Shown one piece after another: positions 25,850 to 34,921 of a stretch of 56,603 nucleotides of DNA; the first letter of the stretch is position 1; each line of letters starts with the position of its first letter. A model generated the notes under the pieces. The model saw only the letters and a program-made list of their open reading frames with translations. It was not told where the DNA came from and did not search any database. Source of the DNA: Bacteroidetes bacterium MedPE-SWsnd-G1 (GTDB taxonomy: Bacteria > Bacteroidota > Bacteroidia > Flavobacteriales > Flavobacteriaceae); contig MPDD01000015.1 in NCBI GenBank assembly GCA_001874265.1, positions 1 through 56,603 of the forward strand. The letters run 5' to 3'. Both the position numbers and the translations under genes were made by a program.

Positions 25850-27301
25850 TTAATTGTTATCAGAATATCCAACTGCTTTTCCTATTAATGTTGCAGTTGT
25901 ACATTCGAGTAGTTCTACATTTACAAATTCTCCTAATTTGTAATCCTCCTTTGGAAAAACAACTGTTGTGTTTTGAGAGGTTCTTCCTTTCCAATGCAGT
26001 TCAGATTTTTTTGACGTCCCATCAATTAAAACCTCCATTGTTCTGCCTAGAAAGGCTTTAGTTCTAAGTGCACTATGCTTTTGTTGAAGGTTAATGACTT
26101 CTGTTAAGCGTCTTTTTTTAACTTTCAAAGGAACGTCATCCTCCATCTTTTTCTCCGCTAAGGTTCCTGGTCTTTCGGAATATGCATACATAAAACCAAA
26201 GTCATATTTTACATATTCCATTAAACTTAATGTTTCTTGATGATCCTCTTCCGTTTCTCCGCAAAACCCAGTGATTAAGTCTTGACTTATGCTGCATTCC
26301 GGAATTATATTAAAAATATGATCTACCAACTGCATATACTCTTCTCTTGTATGTTGGCGATTCATATCTTTTAAAACCTTTGTGCTCCCACTTTGCACAG
26401 GTAGGTGAATATATTTGCAGATGTTTTTGTGTCTAGACATGGTGTGGATTACATCAACACTCATGTCTTGAGGGTTTGAGGTAGAGAATCTAAATCTCAT
26501 TTTTGGAAAAGCAATAGCACACATTTCCAATAATTGTGAGAAATCAACAGCCGAGGCTTGTGCAATTTCTGAAGCCTTTTTAAAGTCTTTTTTTAGGCCT
26601 CCACCATACCACAAAAAACTATCAACATTTTGACCTAATAGTGTAATTTCTTTATAATTTCTGTCCGCTAAATCTTGGATTTCTTCAATAATACTTTTGG
26701 GGTCTCTACTGCGCTCACGACCTCTTGTAAATGGAACGACGCAAAACGTACACATATTATCACATCCCCTTGTAATTGAAACAAAAGCAGAAACTCCGTT
26801 AGAATTTAAACGTACAGGGGAAAGATCTCCATACGTTTCTTCTTTAGATAAAACTACATTTACGGCATCCCTACCGGCCTCTATTTCTTCTAATAAATTC
26901 GGTAGATCTCGATATGCGTCCGGACCAACGACTAGGTCAACAATTTTTTCTTCTTCCAGAAATTTTTCTTTCAGTCGTTCTGCCATGCAACCCAAAACTC
27001 CAACTTTCATTGTTGGATTTATTTTTTTAACGGCATTGTATTTTTCTAATCTTTTACGAATTGTTTGTTCTGCTTTTTCTCTAATAGAACACGTATTTAC
27101 TAATACTAAATCGGCATTTTCTAATGTCGTAGTTGTATTAAACCCTTGTTCAGCCATTATCGATGCAACAATTTCGCTATCATTTAGATTCATGCTGCAG
27201 CCATAACTCTCTATAAAAAGTTTTTTATCATTGCCCTTTGTATCCTTGGTGATAAGAGGCTTTCCTTGTCTTTTTTCGTCAATTACTTTTTCAGAAATCA
27301 T
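25850..27301 (-). CDS. miaB: tRNA-2-methylthio-N6-dimethylallyladenosine synthase MiaB
   Basis: A radical-SAM enzyme that adds a methylthio group to i6A37 of tRNAs reading UNN codons. The 483-residue protein has the UPF0004 domain with its cluster cysteines C35 (SYGCSMN), C71 (VNTCSI) and C105 (VLGCMAE). The radical-SAM triad is C180-x3-C184-x2-C187 and a C-terminal TRAM domain is present. About 25 extra N-terminal residues precede the first motif. First gene of the miaB-sigma54-lptE-TPR-secG operon. Confidence 0.97.
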   Translation of the reverse strand: MISEKVIDEKRQGKPLITKDTKGNDKKLFIESYGCSMNLNDSEIVASIMAEQGFNTTTTLENADLVLVNTCSIREKAEQTIRKRLEKYNAVKKINPTMKVGVLGCMAERLKEKFLEEEKIVDLVVGPDAYRDLPNLLEEIEAGRDAVNVVLSKEETYGDLSPVRLNSNGVSAFVSITRGCDNMCTFCVVPFTRGRERSRDPKSIIEEIQDLADRNYKEITLLGQNVDSFLWYGGGLKKDFKKASEIAQASAVDFSQLLEMCAIAFPKMRFRFSTSNPQDMSVDVIHTMSRHKNICKYIHLPVQSGSTKVLKDMNRQHTREEYMQLVDHIFNIIPECSISQDLITGFCGETEEDHQETLSLMEYVKYDFGFMYAYSERPGTLAEKKMEDDVPLKVKKRRLTEVINLQQKHSALRTKAFLGRTMEVLIDGTSKKSELHWKGRTSQNTTVVFPKEDYKLGEFVNVELLECTTATLIGKAVGYSDNN

Positions 27302-27318
27302 ATACTAAAATTGGTTTG

Positions 27319-27353
27319 CAAAGATACAACCAAAAACTTAAAAATATGACAAA
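27319..27353 (-). promoter_or_regulatory. Candidate promoter of the miaB-secG operon
   Basis: The minus strand has TATCTTTG at 27326-27319, 17 bases before the miaB start, and TTTG at 27353-27350 with a 23-base spacer (long but tolerated). Confidence 0.5.
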
Positions 27354-27412
27354 GTGGCAGAAAATATTAACTTCAAATGGATGACTCTTTTTCTATTTAT
27401 TTTCACAAAAAA

Positions 27413-27442
27413 TTTGAATTTAAAAAAAACTATCTACTTTTG
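27413..27442 (+). promoter_or_regulatory. Promoter of topA
   Basis: TTTG at 27413-27416, an 18-base spacer and TACTTTTG at 27435-27442 match the Bacteroidota consensus exactly. The leader to the ATG is about 50 bases. Confidence 0.8.
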
Positions 27443-27498
27443 CATTCTGAATACATCGCATATATATAAAGGTGTAATTCAAAATAAACGGAAGATGT

Positions 27499-29982
27499 AT
27501 GGCAAAGAATTTGGTTATAGTAGAGTCACCTGCAAAGGCAAAAACAATAGAAAAATTTTTAGGAAAAGGGTTTCAAGTTGAGTCGAGTTTTGGGCACATT
27601 GCAGATTTACCATCTAAGGAATTAGGGATAAATGTAGAAGGCGATTTTAAACCGAAATATGCTGTATCTACTGATAAGAAAGCAGTTGTAAAGAAACTAA
27701 AAGATTTAGCGAAAAAAGCTGATACTGTTTGGTTAGCAAGTGATGAGGATCGAGAAGGAGAAGCAATTGCATGGCACTTATCAGAGCAATTAAAATTAAA
27801 GGAAGAAAACACGAAAAGAATTGTTTTTCATGAAATTACGAAGAAAGCAATTCTGAAAGCAGTAGAGAATCCGAGAGAAATTAATTACAATTTAGTAAAT
27901 GCGCAGCAAGCGAGAAGAGTTTTAGATAGGCTTGTTGGATATGAATTGTCTCCAGTGCTTTGGAGAAAAGTTAAAGGAGGGCTTTCTGCTGGTCGTGTGC
28001 AATCTGTAGCAGTTCGTTTAATTGTAGAAAGAGAACGTGAAATTCAAGAGTTTGAAGCAAAACCTTCGTATAGAATAGATGCTGAGTTTGTAAATCATAA
28101 CAATAAAAAGTTTAAAGCTAAACTTCCAAAGAACTTTGATTCCAAAGAAGAAGCTGAGACATTTTTAAATTCTTGTGTAAATGCTGAGTTTAAAGTTGCA
28201 GATTTAAAAAAGACACCAGCTAAGAAATCTCCGGCAGCCCCCTTTACTACTTCAACTCTACAGCAAGAAGCTTCTAGGAAATTGTATTTTCCTGTTGCTA
28301 AAACGATGATGATGGCGCAACGGTTATATGAGGCTGGTCTAATTACTTATATGAGAACGGATAGCGTAAACTTATCCGATGATGCAAAAGAAGCTGCACA
28401 AGCAGAAATCATTTCTTCGTTTGGAGAACAATATAGCAATCCAAGGAATTTTAAGAATAAAGCGAAAGGAGCGCAAGAAGCTCACGAAGCGATTCGACCA
28501 ACCAACATGGATCGCCATGCTGTATCTATTGATTATGACCAAGATAGGCTGTATAGTTTAATTTGGAAAAGAACACTTGCGTCTCAAATGAGTGATGCGC
28601 AGTTAGAGCGTACCAATGTAAAAATTGAAAACTCGAACAATGATAAGATTCTTACAGCAAAAGGTGAGGTAATTACTTTTGATGGATTTTTAAAAGTGTA
28701 TTTAGAAGGTACAGATAATGAAGATGAGGAGCAAGAAGGTATGTTGCCTAAGTTGGAAGTATCGGAGGTTTTAGAAAATAAACTTATTACTGCTACAGAG
28801 AGATACACAAAAGCACCTTACAGATATTCAGAAGCTTCATTGGTAAAGCGATTAGAAGAGTTAGGAATTGGAAGACCATCTACATATGCTCCAACCATTT
28901 CTACTGTTCAAAGAAGAGGATATATAGAAAAAGGTGTAATTGAAGGAGTAGAACGAAACTATACACAAATAGTATTAAGTAATAACGAAGTTAGTGCCAA
29001 AATATTAACCGAAAAAGTTGGAGCGGATAAAGGAAAGATGGTGCCAACTGATATTGGGAACATAGTTAGCGACTTTTTAGTGGCTCACTTTGCAACTATT
29101 ATGGATTACGGTTTTACAGCCAAAGTCGAAAATGAATTTGACGAAATAGCAGAAGGGAAAGAAGATTGGACCTCTATGATAAAGGAGTTTTATACTGGTT
29201 TTCATGATAGAGTAGAAGACGTTGCCGCAAATGCAGAAAGAGAATCTGGCGAACGTATTCTTGGAAAGCATCCAGAATCAGGAAGAACTATACTTGTAAG
29301 GCTTGGTAGATTTGGACCTATGGTTCAAATTGGAGATAGAGAAGATGAAGATAAGCAGTTTGCAAGTTTACAAGGAGATCAAACTTTAGGAACGATAACA
29401 TTAGAAGAAGCTCTAGATTTATTCTTATTACCTAAGACCGTTGGTCAATATGAAAATGAGGATGTTGTTATTTCAAACGGAAGATTTGGGCCCTATGTTA
29501 GATTTGGTTCTATGTTTGTGTCTTTACCAAAAGGAGAAAACCCATTAGCGGTTGATTTTGATCAGGCGGTAGAATTAATTGAAGCAAAACGAAAGGCCGA
29601 TGCTCCAATTGCGGAATATGAGAATATGCCAGTTCAAAAAGGTGTTGGAAGATTTGGGCCTTTTATTAAATGGAATGGAACTTTTATTAATGTCAATAAA
29701 AAATACGATTTTGATAACTTGACTTATGATAACATTGTTGAATTAATTGAGCTTAAGAAACAAAAGGATATAGATAAGGTTATTCATAATTGGGAAGAGG
29801 AAGGAATTAGAGTGGAGAAAGCGCGTTGGGGCCGTTTCAATATAATCAAAGGAAAGGTTAAAATTGAAATGCCAAAAACAACAAAAGCTGAGAAACTGAC
29901 CTTAGAAGAAGTGCAGGAGATTATCGAAAAAAAGGCACCAAAAAAGAAAGCAACACGTAAAAAACCTGCGAAAAAGAAATAA
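27499..29982 (+). CDS. topA: DNA topoisomerase I
   Basis: Relaxes negative supercoils through a transient 5'-phosphotyrosine. The 827-residue protein has the TOPRIM domain (IVESPAKAKTIEKFLG; acidic motif DEDREGE beginning at D82) and the active Tyr284 in YMRTDSVN. There are no Cys4 zinc fingers; the only cysteine noticed is in FLNSCVNAEF. Instead the C-terminal part carries topoisomerase C-terminal repeats (LGRFGPMVQIG, NGRFGPYVRFG, VGRFGPFIKWN) and a Lys-rich tail. No terminator follows, and the arginase-fold gene begins 48 bases later. Confidence 0.97.
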   Translation: MAKNLVIVESPAKAKTIEKFLGKGFQVESSFGHIADLPSKELGINVEGDFKPKYAVSTDKKAVVKKLKDLAKKADTVWLASDEDREGEAIAWHLSEQLKLKEENTKRIVFHEITKKAILKAVENPREINYNLVNAQQARRVLDRLVGYELSPVLWRKVKGGLSAGRVQSVAVRLIVEREREIQEFEAKPSYRIDAEFVNHNNKKFKAKLPKNFDSKEEAETFLNSCVNAEFKVADLKKTPAKKSPAAPFTTSTLQQEASRKLYFPVAKTMMMAQRLYEAGLITYMRTDSVNLSDDAKEAAQAEIISSFGEQYSNPRNFKNKAKGAQEAHEAIRPTNMDRHAVSIDYDQDRLYSLIWKRTLASQMSDAQLERTNVKIENSNNDKILTAKGEVITFDGFLKVYLEGTDNEDEEQEGMLPKLEVSEVLENKLITATERYTKAPYRYSEASLVKRLEELGIGRPSTYAPTISTVQRRGYIEKGVIEGVERNYTQIVLSNNEVSAKILTEKVGADKGKMVPTDIGNIVSDFLVAHFATIMDYGFTAKVENEFDEIAEGKEDWTSMIKEFYTGFHDRVEDVAANAERESGERILGKHPESGRTILVRLGRFGPMVQIGDREDEDKQFASLQGDQTLGTITLEEALDLFLLPKTVGQYENEDVVISNGRFGPYVRFGSMFVSLPKGENPLAVDFDQAVELIEAKRKADAPIAEYENMPVQKGVGRFGPFIKWNGTFINVNKKYDFDNLTYDNIVELIELKKQKDIDKVIHNWEEEGIRVEKARWGRFNIIKGKVKIEMPKTTKAEKLTLEEVQEIIEKKAPKKKATRKKPAKKK

Positions 29983-30030
29983 TTTCTTAATTTAGCATTG
30001 TTGTTAAACCCCAAACAGGACTAAATAAAC

Positions 30031-31191
30031 ATGAATTTTGATTATTTAACTCCAGTTGATGACGCTGTTTTTGCACACGCTATGGTGCTTTCAGAACAAT
30101 CACTAGGACATCAAATTCGAATACATTCCAATCAATTTGGTACTCCGGATTTATCCGGAGTAAGATTTGCTATTGTAGCAATTGAAGAAGGTCGAGGTGC
30201 TATTGATAATGAGGAAACAGGACAAGGTCTTGACAATGTAAGAAAAGAAATTTATCAATTATATCCTGGGAACTGGATTACGACAATGGTAGACCTTGGT
30301 AATATTAAACAAGGTAGCACTATTGATGACACCTACTTTGCTGTTAAAGAAGTTGTAAGTAGTCTGATTAAAAAAAATATCATACCGATTATTATTGGAG
30401 GAGGTCAAGATTTAACCTATGCTAATTATAGAGCTTATGATGTTTTAGAACAAACTGTGAATATTGTATCTGTAGATAATAAATTCGATTTTGGAAGTAT
30501 TCAAGATGGAATTTCTTCTCAGTCTTATTTGAGTTCCATTGTAATGGAAAAACCCAACAATCTATTTAACTTTAGTAATATAGGATATCAAACTTTTTTC
30601 AATCCACAAGAGGAAATAGATTTGGTAAATGATCTATTTTTTGATGCATATAGATTGGGGGAAGTGGCCAAAAATCTTGAGTTAGTAGAGCCAGTTTTAA
30701 GGGATGCAGATATCGTTTCTGTAGATATTGGCGCAGTGAGGAATAGTGAGGCCCCAGCAAATAATAATGCAACACCAAATGGATTTTATGGAGAGGATTT
30801 GTGTGTAATTGCTAGATATGCTGGAATAAGTGATAAAGTGAGTTCATTTGGTATATACGAATATAACCCACGCTATGATAATAAAAGACAAACAGCGCAA
30901 TTAATAGCACAGGCTATATGGTATTTTGTAGAAGGTGTTAATTGTAGAGCAAACGATTATCCATTTGGGACTAAGGATAGCTATCAGAAATTTATGGTGC
31001 CAATAGAAGATGAAGTTTTGAACTTTTATAAAAGTGATAAAAGTGGAAGATGGTGGATGGAAATTAATTTTAAGAATAATAATAAATACCAAAGACATTC
31101 GTTAATACCTTGTACATATCAAGATTATTTAAATGCGAATGAACAGGAAATACCTGATAGATGGTATAAAACCTTAAAAAAAGTCATTTGA
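30031..31191 (+). CDS. Arginase/formimidoylglutamase-fold protein with degenerate metal site
   Basis: A 386-residue protein with the overall pattern of the ureohydrolase (arginase, agmatinase, formimidoylglutamase) fold, normally a two-manganese enzyme. The three metal motifs can be aligned but are altered. The His of GGxH is Gln126 (GGGQDL); in the DxHxD motif the His is Lys151 (D149-N-K-F-D153); in the DxD motif the second Asp is Gly234 (D232-I-G). Three of six ligands are therefore gone, and normal catalysis is unlikely. No hut or arginine-catabolism genes are nearby. It sits between topA and gldK on the same strand (88 bases before gldK), a position I recall as usual in Flavobacteriia. 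A scaffold or binding role in the gliding/T9SS locus is inference. Confidence 0.83.
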   Translation: MNFDYLTPVDDAVFAHAMVLSEQSLGHQIRIHSNQFGTPDLSGVRFAIVAIEEGRGAIDNEETGQGLDNVRKEIYQLYPGNWITTMVDLGNIKQGSTIDDTYFAVKEVVSSLIKKNIIPIIIGGGQDLTYANYRAYDVLEQTVNIVSVDNKFDFGSIQDGISSQSYLSSIVMEKPNNLFNFSNIGYQTFFNPQEEIDLVNDLFFDAYRLGEVAKNLELVEPVLRDADIVSVDIGAVRNSEAPANNNATPNGFYGEDLCVIARYAGISDKVSSFGIYEYNPRYDNKRQTAQLIAQAIWYFVEGVNCRANDYPFGTKDSYQKFMVPIEDEVLNFYKSDKSGRWWMEINFKNNNKYQRHSLIPCTYQDYLNANEQEIPDRWYKTLKKVI

Positions 31192-31213
31192 TTTTTTTTA
31201 ATTTAGATAAGAA

Positions 31214-31242
31214 TTTGAATTGCTATTAAAAAAATAATTTTT
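31214..31242 (+). promoter_or_regulatory. Candidate promoter of gldKLMN
   Basis: TTTG at 31214-31217, a 17-base spacer and TAATTTTT at 31235-31242 (one mismatch to TAnnTTTG) lie in the 88-base gap before gldK. Confidence 0.4.
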
Positions 31243-31279
31243 AGGTTTACGCGAATTTAGAAAGAGATACATTTTTATT

Positions 31280-32647
31280 ATGAAGAGAATTTCAATATAC
31301 ATTTTGTTGGCAGCCTTTGTCGTAAGTTGCGGAAGTAGTGATAAAGGAGAGTTAGTAGGTGTAAAAGCGAAAAGCAAATGGAATGCCGAAAAACCATATG
31401 GAATGACTTTAATTCCGGGTGGTTCGTTTACTATGGGTAAGCAAGATGAAGACATGGCAGGCGCTCTTAATACCCCATCTAGAACTGTAACTGTAAAACC
31501 ATTTTATATGGATGAAACAGAAATTTCTAATAGTGAGTATAAAGAATTTGTCTATTGGGTTAGAGATTCAATCGTGCGTTCAAGATTGGCTGAAGAAGCA
31601 GATTTTATGAATGCAGGTTTAGAATTAGAGGATCCAGGTAGAAAATTAGTAGGCTACGAATATAAAGATATTGATACTACAGATGCATCACCTTATGTAA
31701 AGTACATGTTAGAAATGTATGGTTCTCTAGGAAATGTAAATTCACCGTCTATGGGTAGAGCGTTAAACTGGGATGAAGATCTTGTTTGGAATCCTGAAGA
31801 TTTTCCAGATGAGAGTTATGTATATGTAATGGATTCATTATACATTTCAATGAGTAATAGTTTTGACGGAAGAAGATTGATTGATACTGAGCAATTAGAA
31901 TATCGTTATTATTGGCTAGATATTGAAAATGCGGCAAAAGATAAAGGAAATAGACATAATTATATAAAAGAAGAGGTATTGCAAGTTTATCCTGATACAA
32001 CTGTTTGGGTAAAAGATTATAACTACTCTTATAACGATCCTATGCATCAAGATTATTTTTATCATCAGGCATATCAAGACTATCCTGTAGTTGGAGTTTC
32101 TTGGGGACAAGCGAATGCATTTTGTAATTGGAGAACTCAAAAGAAGAACAACTATTTAAGAGGAAAGAAAAATGTGACCCGTGCTCCTGATTATAGATTG
32201 GCTTCTGAAGCGGAATGGGAGTATGCAGCGCGTGGAGGATTAGATTTTGGAAATTACCCTTGGGGTGGACCCTATACAACAAGTGATAGAGGTTGTTTCT
32301 TAGCAAACTTTAAACCCACGAGAGGAGATTATGCAGTAGATGGAGCCTTGTATACGGTTGAAGTGCAATCATATAATGCAAACGATTACGGATTGTATAA
32401 TATGGCAGGAAATGTATCTGAATGGACAAATTCGGTATATGGAGAGTCTACCTATTATTTAAGTTCAACAATGAATCCGAATGTAACGGATAAAGAAAAT
32501 AGAAGAAAAGTAATTAGAGGAGGTTCATGGAAAGATGTTGCCTATTTCTTAGAAGTAAGTTCAAGAGATTTCGAGTATGCAGATTCTGCAAGAAGTTATA
32601 TAGGCTTTAGAACTGTTCATGATTACTTAGGAACAAATATCAAATAG
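31280..32647 (+). CDS. gldK: Gliding motility / type IX secretion lipoprotein GldK
   Basis: A 455-residue outer membrane lipoprotein (PorK in Porphyromonas) that forms, with GldN, the periplasmic ring of the type IX secretion system. Lipobox FVVSC with Cys17. The mature part is a formylglycine-generating-enzyme (SUMF1)-like fold: LIPGGSFTMG near the start, DYRLASEAEWEYAARGG, NVSEWTNSVYG and VIRGGSWKD...IGFR at the end. As in all GldK proteins the fold is structural, not enzymatic. First of gldKLMN, with gaps of 53, 38 and 11 bases to the following genes. Confidence 0.97.
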   Translation: MKRISIYILLAAFVVSCGSSDKGELVGVKAKSKWNAEKPYGMTLIPGGSFTMGKQDEDMAGALNTPSRTVTVKPFYMDETEISNSEYKEFVYWVRDSIVRSRLAEEADFMNAGLELEDPGRKLVGYEYKDIDTTDASPYVKYMLEMYGSLGNVNSPSMGRALNWDEDLVWNPEDFPDESYVYVMDSLYISMSNSFDGRRLIDTEQLEYRYYWLDIENAAKDKGNRHNYIKEEVLQVYPDTTVWVKDYNYSYNDPMHQDYFYHQAYQDYPVVGVSWGQANAFCNWRTQKKNNYLRGKKNVTRAPDYRLASEAEWEYAARGGLDFGNYPWGGPYTTSDRGCFLANFKPTRGDYAVDGALYTVEVQSYNANDYGLYNMAGNVSEWTNSVYGESTYYLSSTMNPNVTDKENRRKVIRGGSWKDVAYFLEVSSRDFEYADSARSYIGFRTVHDYLGTNIK

Positions 32648-32700
32648 AATAAACAAAAATTAACCAAATAATAAATCGACAACCCCTAAAAAGAAAAGTT

Positions 32701-33318
32701 ATGGCACAATCAAAATCAACTAAGAAATTATTTAATATGGCCTATGGCCTCGGAGCATCAATTGTAATTCTTGGTGCATTATTTAAAATCTTACACTGGA
32801 ACTTTGGTAATGAAATGTTAATGATTGGTATGATTGTAGAAGCATTGGTATTTGCTATTTCTGCATTTGAACCTGTAGAAGACGATCTAGATTGGTCAAA
32901 AGTATATCCAGAATTGGCTGGTGGTAAAGCTAAGGAAAAAGGTGATGTTCAAGGAATGTTGTCTCAGAAGTTAGACGACATGTTACAAGAAGCAAAACTA
33001 GATGCTGGTTTAATGAAAAGTTTAGGAGATAGTATCCAAAACTTTAAAGGGGCAGCAGATAATATTGCTCCTGCAGTAGATTCAATTGCTGCAACAAATA
33101 AATATAGTGAGCAATTATCTTTAGCGGCTTCACAAATGGAATCGTTAAACAGTTTGTATCAAGTACAGTTAGAAAGTGCTTCTAGACAAGCAGAAATAAA
33201 TAAAGAAACTGCTGATAATGCAGGGAAATTAAAGGAGCAAATGGAATCCTTAGCAACCAACTTATCTTCTTTAAATGGAGTATACGGTGGAATGTTATCT
33301 GCAATGTCTAAAAATTAA
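32701..33318 (+). CDS. gldL: T9SS/gliding motor protein GldL
   Basis: A 205-residue inner membrane protein (PorL) which with GldM makes the proton-driven motor for gliding and secretion. Two N-terminal membrane helices (about 11-30 and 37-57) carry the charged pair known to be essential in F. johnsoniae (K27 and E49 there; here K29 in GALFKI and E47 in MIVEALVF). The cytoplasmic part is helical and Gln/Ser/Ala-rich, ending SMAKN-like (SAMSKN). Predicted to form a pentamer around the GldM dimer helices. Confidence 0.97.
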   Translation: MAQSKSTKKLFNMAYGLGASIVILGALFKILHWNFGNEMLMIGMIVEALVFAISAFEPVEDDLDWSKVYPELAGGKAKEKGDVQGMLSQKLDDMLQEAKLDAGLMKSLGDSIQNFKGAADNIAPAVDSIAATNKYSEQLSLAASQMESLNSLYQVQLESASRQAEINKETADNAGKLKEQMESLATNLSSLNGVYGGMLSAMSKN

Positions 33319-33356
33319 TTAGTCATTTAATTATTAACCAACAAAACTAATTAATT

Positions 33357-34910
33357 ATGGCAGGAGGAAAACTATCACCAAGGCAGAAGATGATTAATCT
33401 GATGTACTTGGTATTTATCGCAATGTTAGCATTGCAGATGTCAAAAGAAGTACTGACAGCATTTGGATATTTAAATGAGCGTTTAACTACATTTAACGTG
33501 TCGCAAAAAGATAAGAATGCTGATAAATATGCTGGGTTAGCATTAAAGGCTAGCGAACAAGCTGAAAAGTTTGGAGATGAGAATGAGAAAGCACAACAAG
33601 TGAGAGCTCTTTCTCAGGAGTTATTTGATCATATTGAAAAAGTAAAACAAGTTGTTCTTGTTGATATTCCTGAAGAGAAGAAGGAGAATTATGAAGAAAT
33701 GGATAAATCTGAAACATTGGATTTATACTTATATCAAAAAGGACAAGTTTCTGAAGATGGGCAAGCATTTTTAGATGCAATCGAAAAATATAGAAGCGGT
33801 GTAGTTGCTGTTTTGGGTGATGAGTATCCCGAAGTTTCAACATCTATTTTAGAACATTTTGATACTGATGATGTAGCTAGTAAAGATGGTGTGTCTCAAG
33901 CAAAAAATTGGATCGACCATACTTTTGTTGGTTTCCCATCAGTTGCTTCTATGACAAAATTATCTTTAATGCAAACTGATATCCGTTCTGCAGAAAGAAA
34001 TATTTTAAATACAATGTTACGAGGTCAATTAGCTGCAGATGCAGGAATTAGTGCCAGCACGTATCAAACAATTTTTATTCCTACAAAGCCTTCTTTCTTT
34101 CCAGGTGAGAACGTAACAGGAGAAATTGTTTTAGGACGTTATGATGCGACTTTAGTACCATCTGAAGTAGTTGTTAATGGAAGACCAGTTACTGAATTTA
34201 AAGGTGGTGGAGCAGTTATGAATTTTGCCGCTGGTAATGTTGGCGAAAACGACATTAAAGGAAAGTTTGTTTTTATGCAAGATGGGAAACCAGTTGAAAT
34301 TCCAATTGACACGAAATATGCTGTTGTTGCCAAACCAAATGATGCAGTAATTGCAGCAGATAAAATGAATGTTGTATATAGAGGTTTACAAAACCCTATG
34401 ACAATTTCGGTGCCAGGTGTTGCAGATAATAAAGTGAATGCGAAAGCTGCAGGATTGCGCAAAGCAAGTGGAATTGGAAAATATATAATGGTGCCAGGTA
34501 CTGGGAAAGAAGTAAGAATTAATGTTACTGCAAGTTTGCCTGATGGGTCTCCGATGTCAAGTTCAAAAGTATATAGAATTAAAGATATACCTAAACCGAT
34601 GGCTACTGTAAGAAGAGAGTCAGGAATGGTTTCTATGGCAAAGTCAAGTTTATTAAAAACTACGGTTCGTGTTGAATTGCCAGACTTTTTATTTGACTTG
34701 GATTTTAACATTCAAAGTTTTAAAATAAAAGTTCCAGGTCAAGCGACTATAACGGTGAATGGAAATAAATTAAATGCGCAGGCTCAAACAGCTGTAAACA
34801 GAGCAAGAGTTGGAGATGTGATAAATATATTTGATGTAAAATCAAGTATTGTTGGCGTAAGCGGATTAAGAGTTCCGGATGCATCACCTGTGAATATTGA
34901 AATACAATAA
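33357..34910 (+). CDS. gldM: T9SS/gliding motor shaft protein GldM
   Basis: A 517-residue protein (PorM) anchored by one N-terminal helix (about 12-28, MINLMYLVFIAMLALQM). A long periplasmic part consists of a helical D1 domain and three beta-rich domains, and dimerises into a shaft that spans the periplasm and turns the GldK/GldN ring. The PGENVTGEIVLGRYD strand and the C-terminal motif DFNIQSFKIKVPG are recognisable. Length is normal. Confidence 0.97.
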   Translation: MAGGKLSPRQKMINLMYLVFIAMLALQMSKEVLTAFGYLNERLTTFNVSQKDKNADKYAGLALKASEQAEKFGDENEKAQQVRALSQELFDHIEKVKQVVLVDIPEEKKENYEEMDKSETLDLYLYQKGQVSEDGQAFLDAIEKYRSGVVAVLGDEYPEVSTSILEHFDTDDVASKDGVSQAKNWIDHTFVGFPSVASMTKLSLMQTDIRSAERNILNTMLRGQLAADAGISASTYQTIFIPTKPSFFPGENVTGEIVLGRYDATLVPSEVVVNGRPVTEFKGGGAVMNFAAGNVGENDIKGKFVFMQDGKPVEIPIDTKYAVVAKPNDAVIAADKMNVVYRGLQNPMTISVPGVADNKVNAKAAGLRKASGIGKYIMVPGTGKEVRINVTASLPDGSPMSSSKVYRIKDIPKPMATVRRESGMVSMAKSSLLKTTVRVELPDFLFDLDFNIQSFKIKVPGQATITVNGNKLNAQAQTAVNRARVGDVINIFDVKSSIVGVSGLRVPDASPVNIEIQ

Positions 34911-34921
34911 TTAAAGGAATT

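Noticed and set aside
30031..31191. Functional histidine-degradation formimidoylglutamase (hutG)
   Set aside because: Three of six metal ligands are replaced and no other hut gene is present.
31280..32647. Sulfatase-activating (formylglycine-generating) enzyme
   Set aside because: Lipobox, gldLMN neighbours and family knowledge show that this is GldK, where the fold is structural; no sulfatase is nearby.
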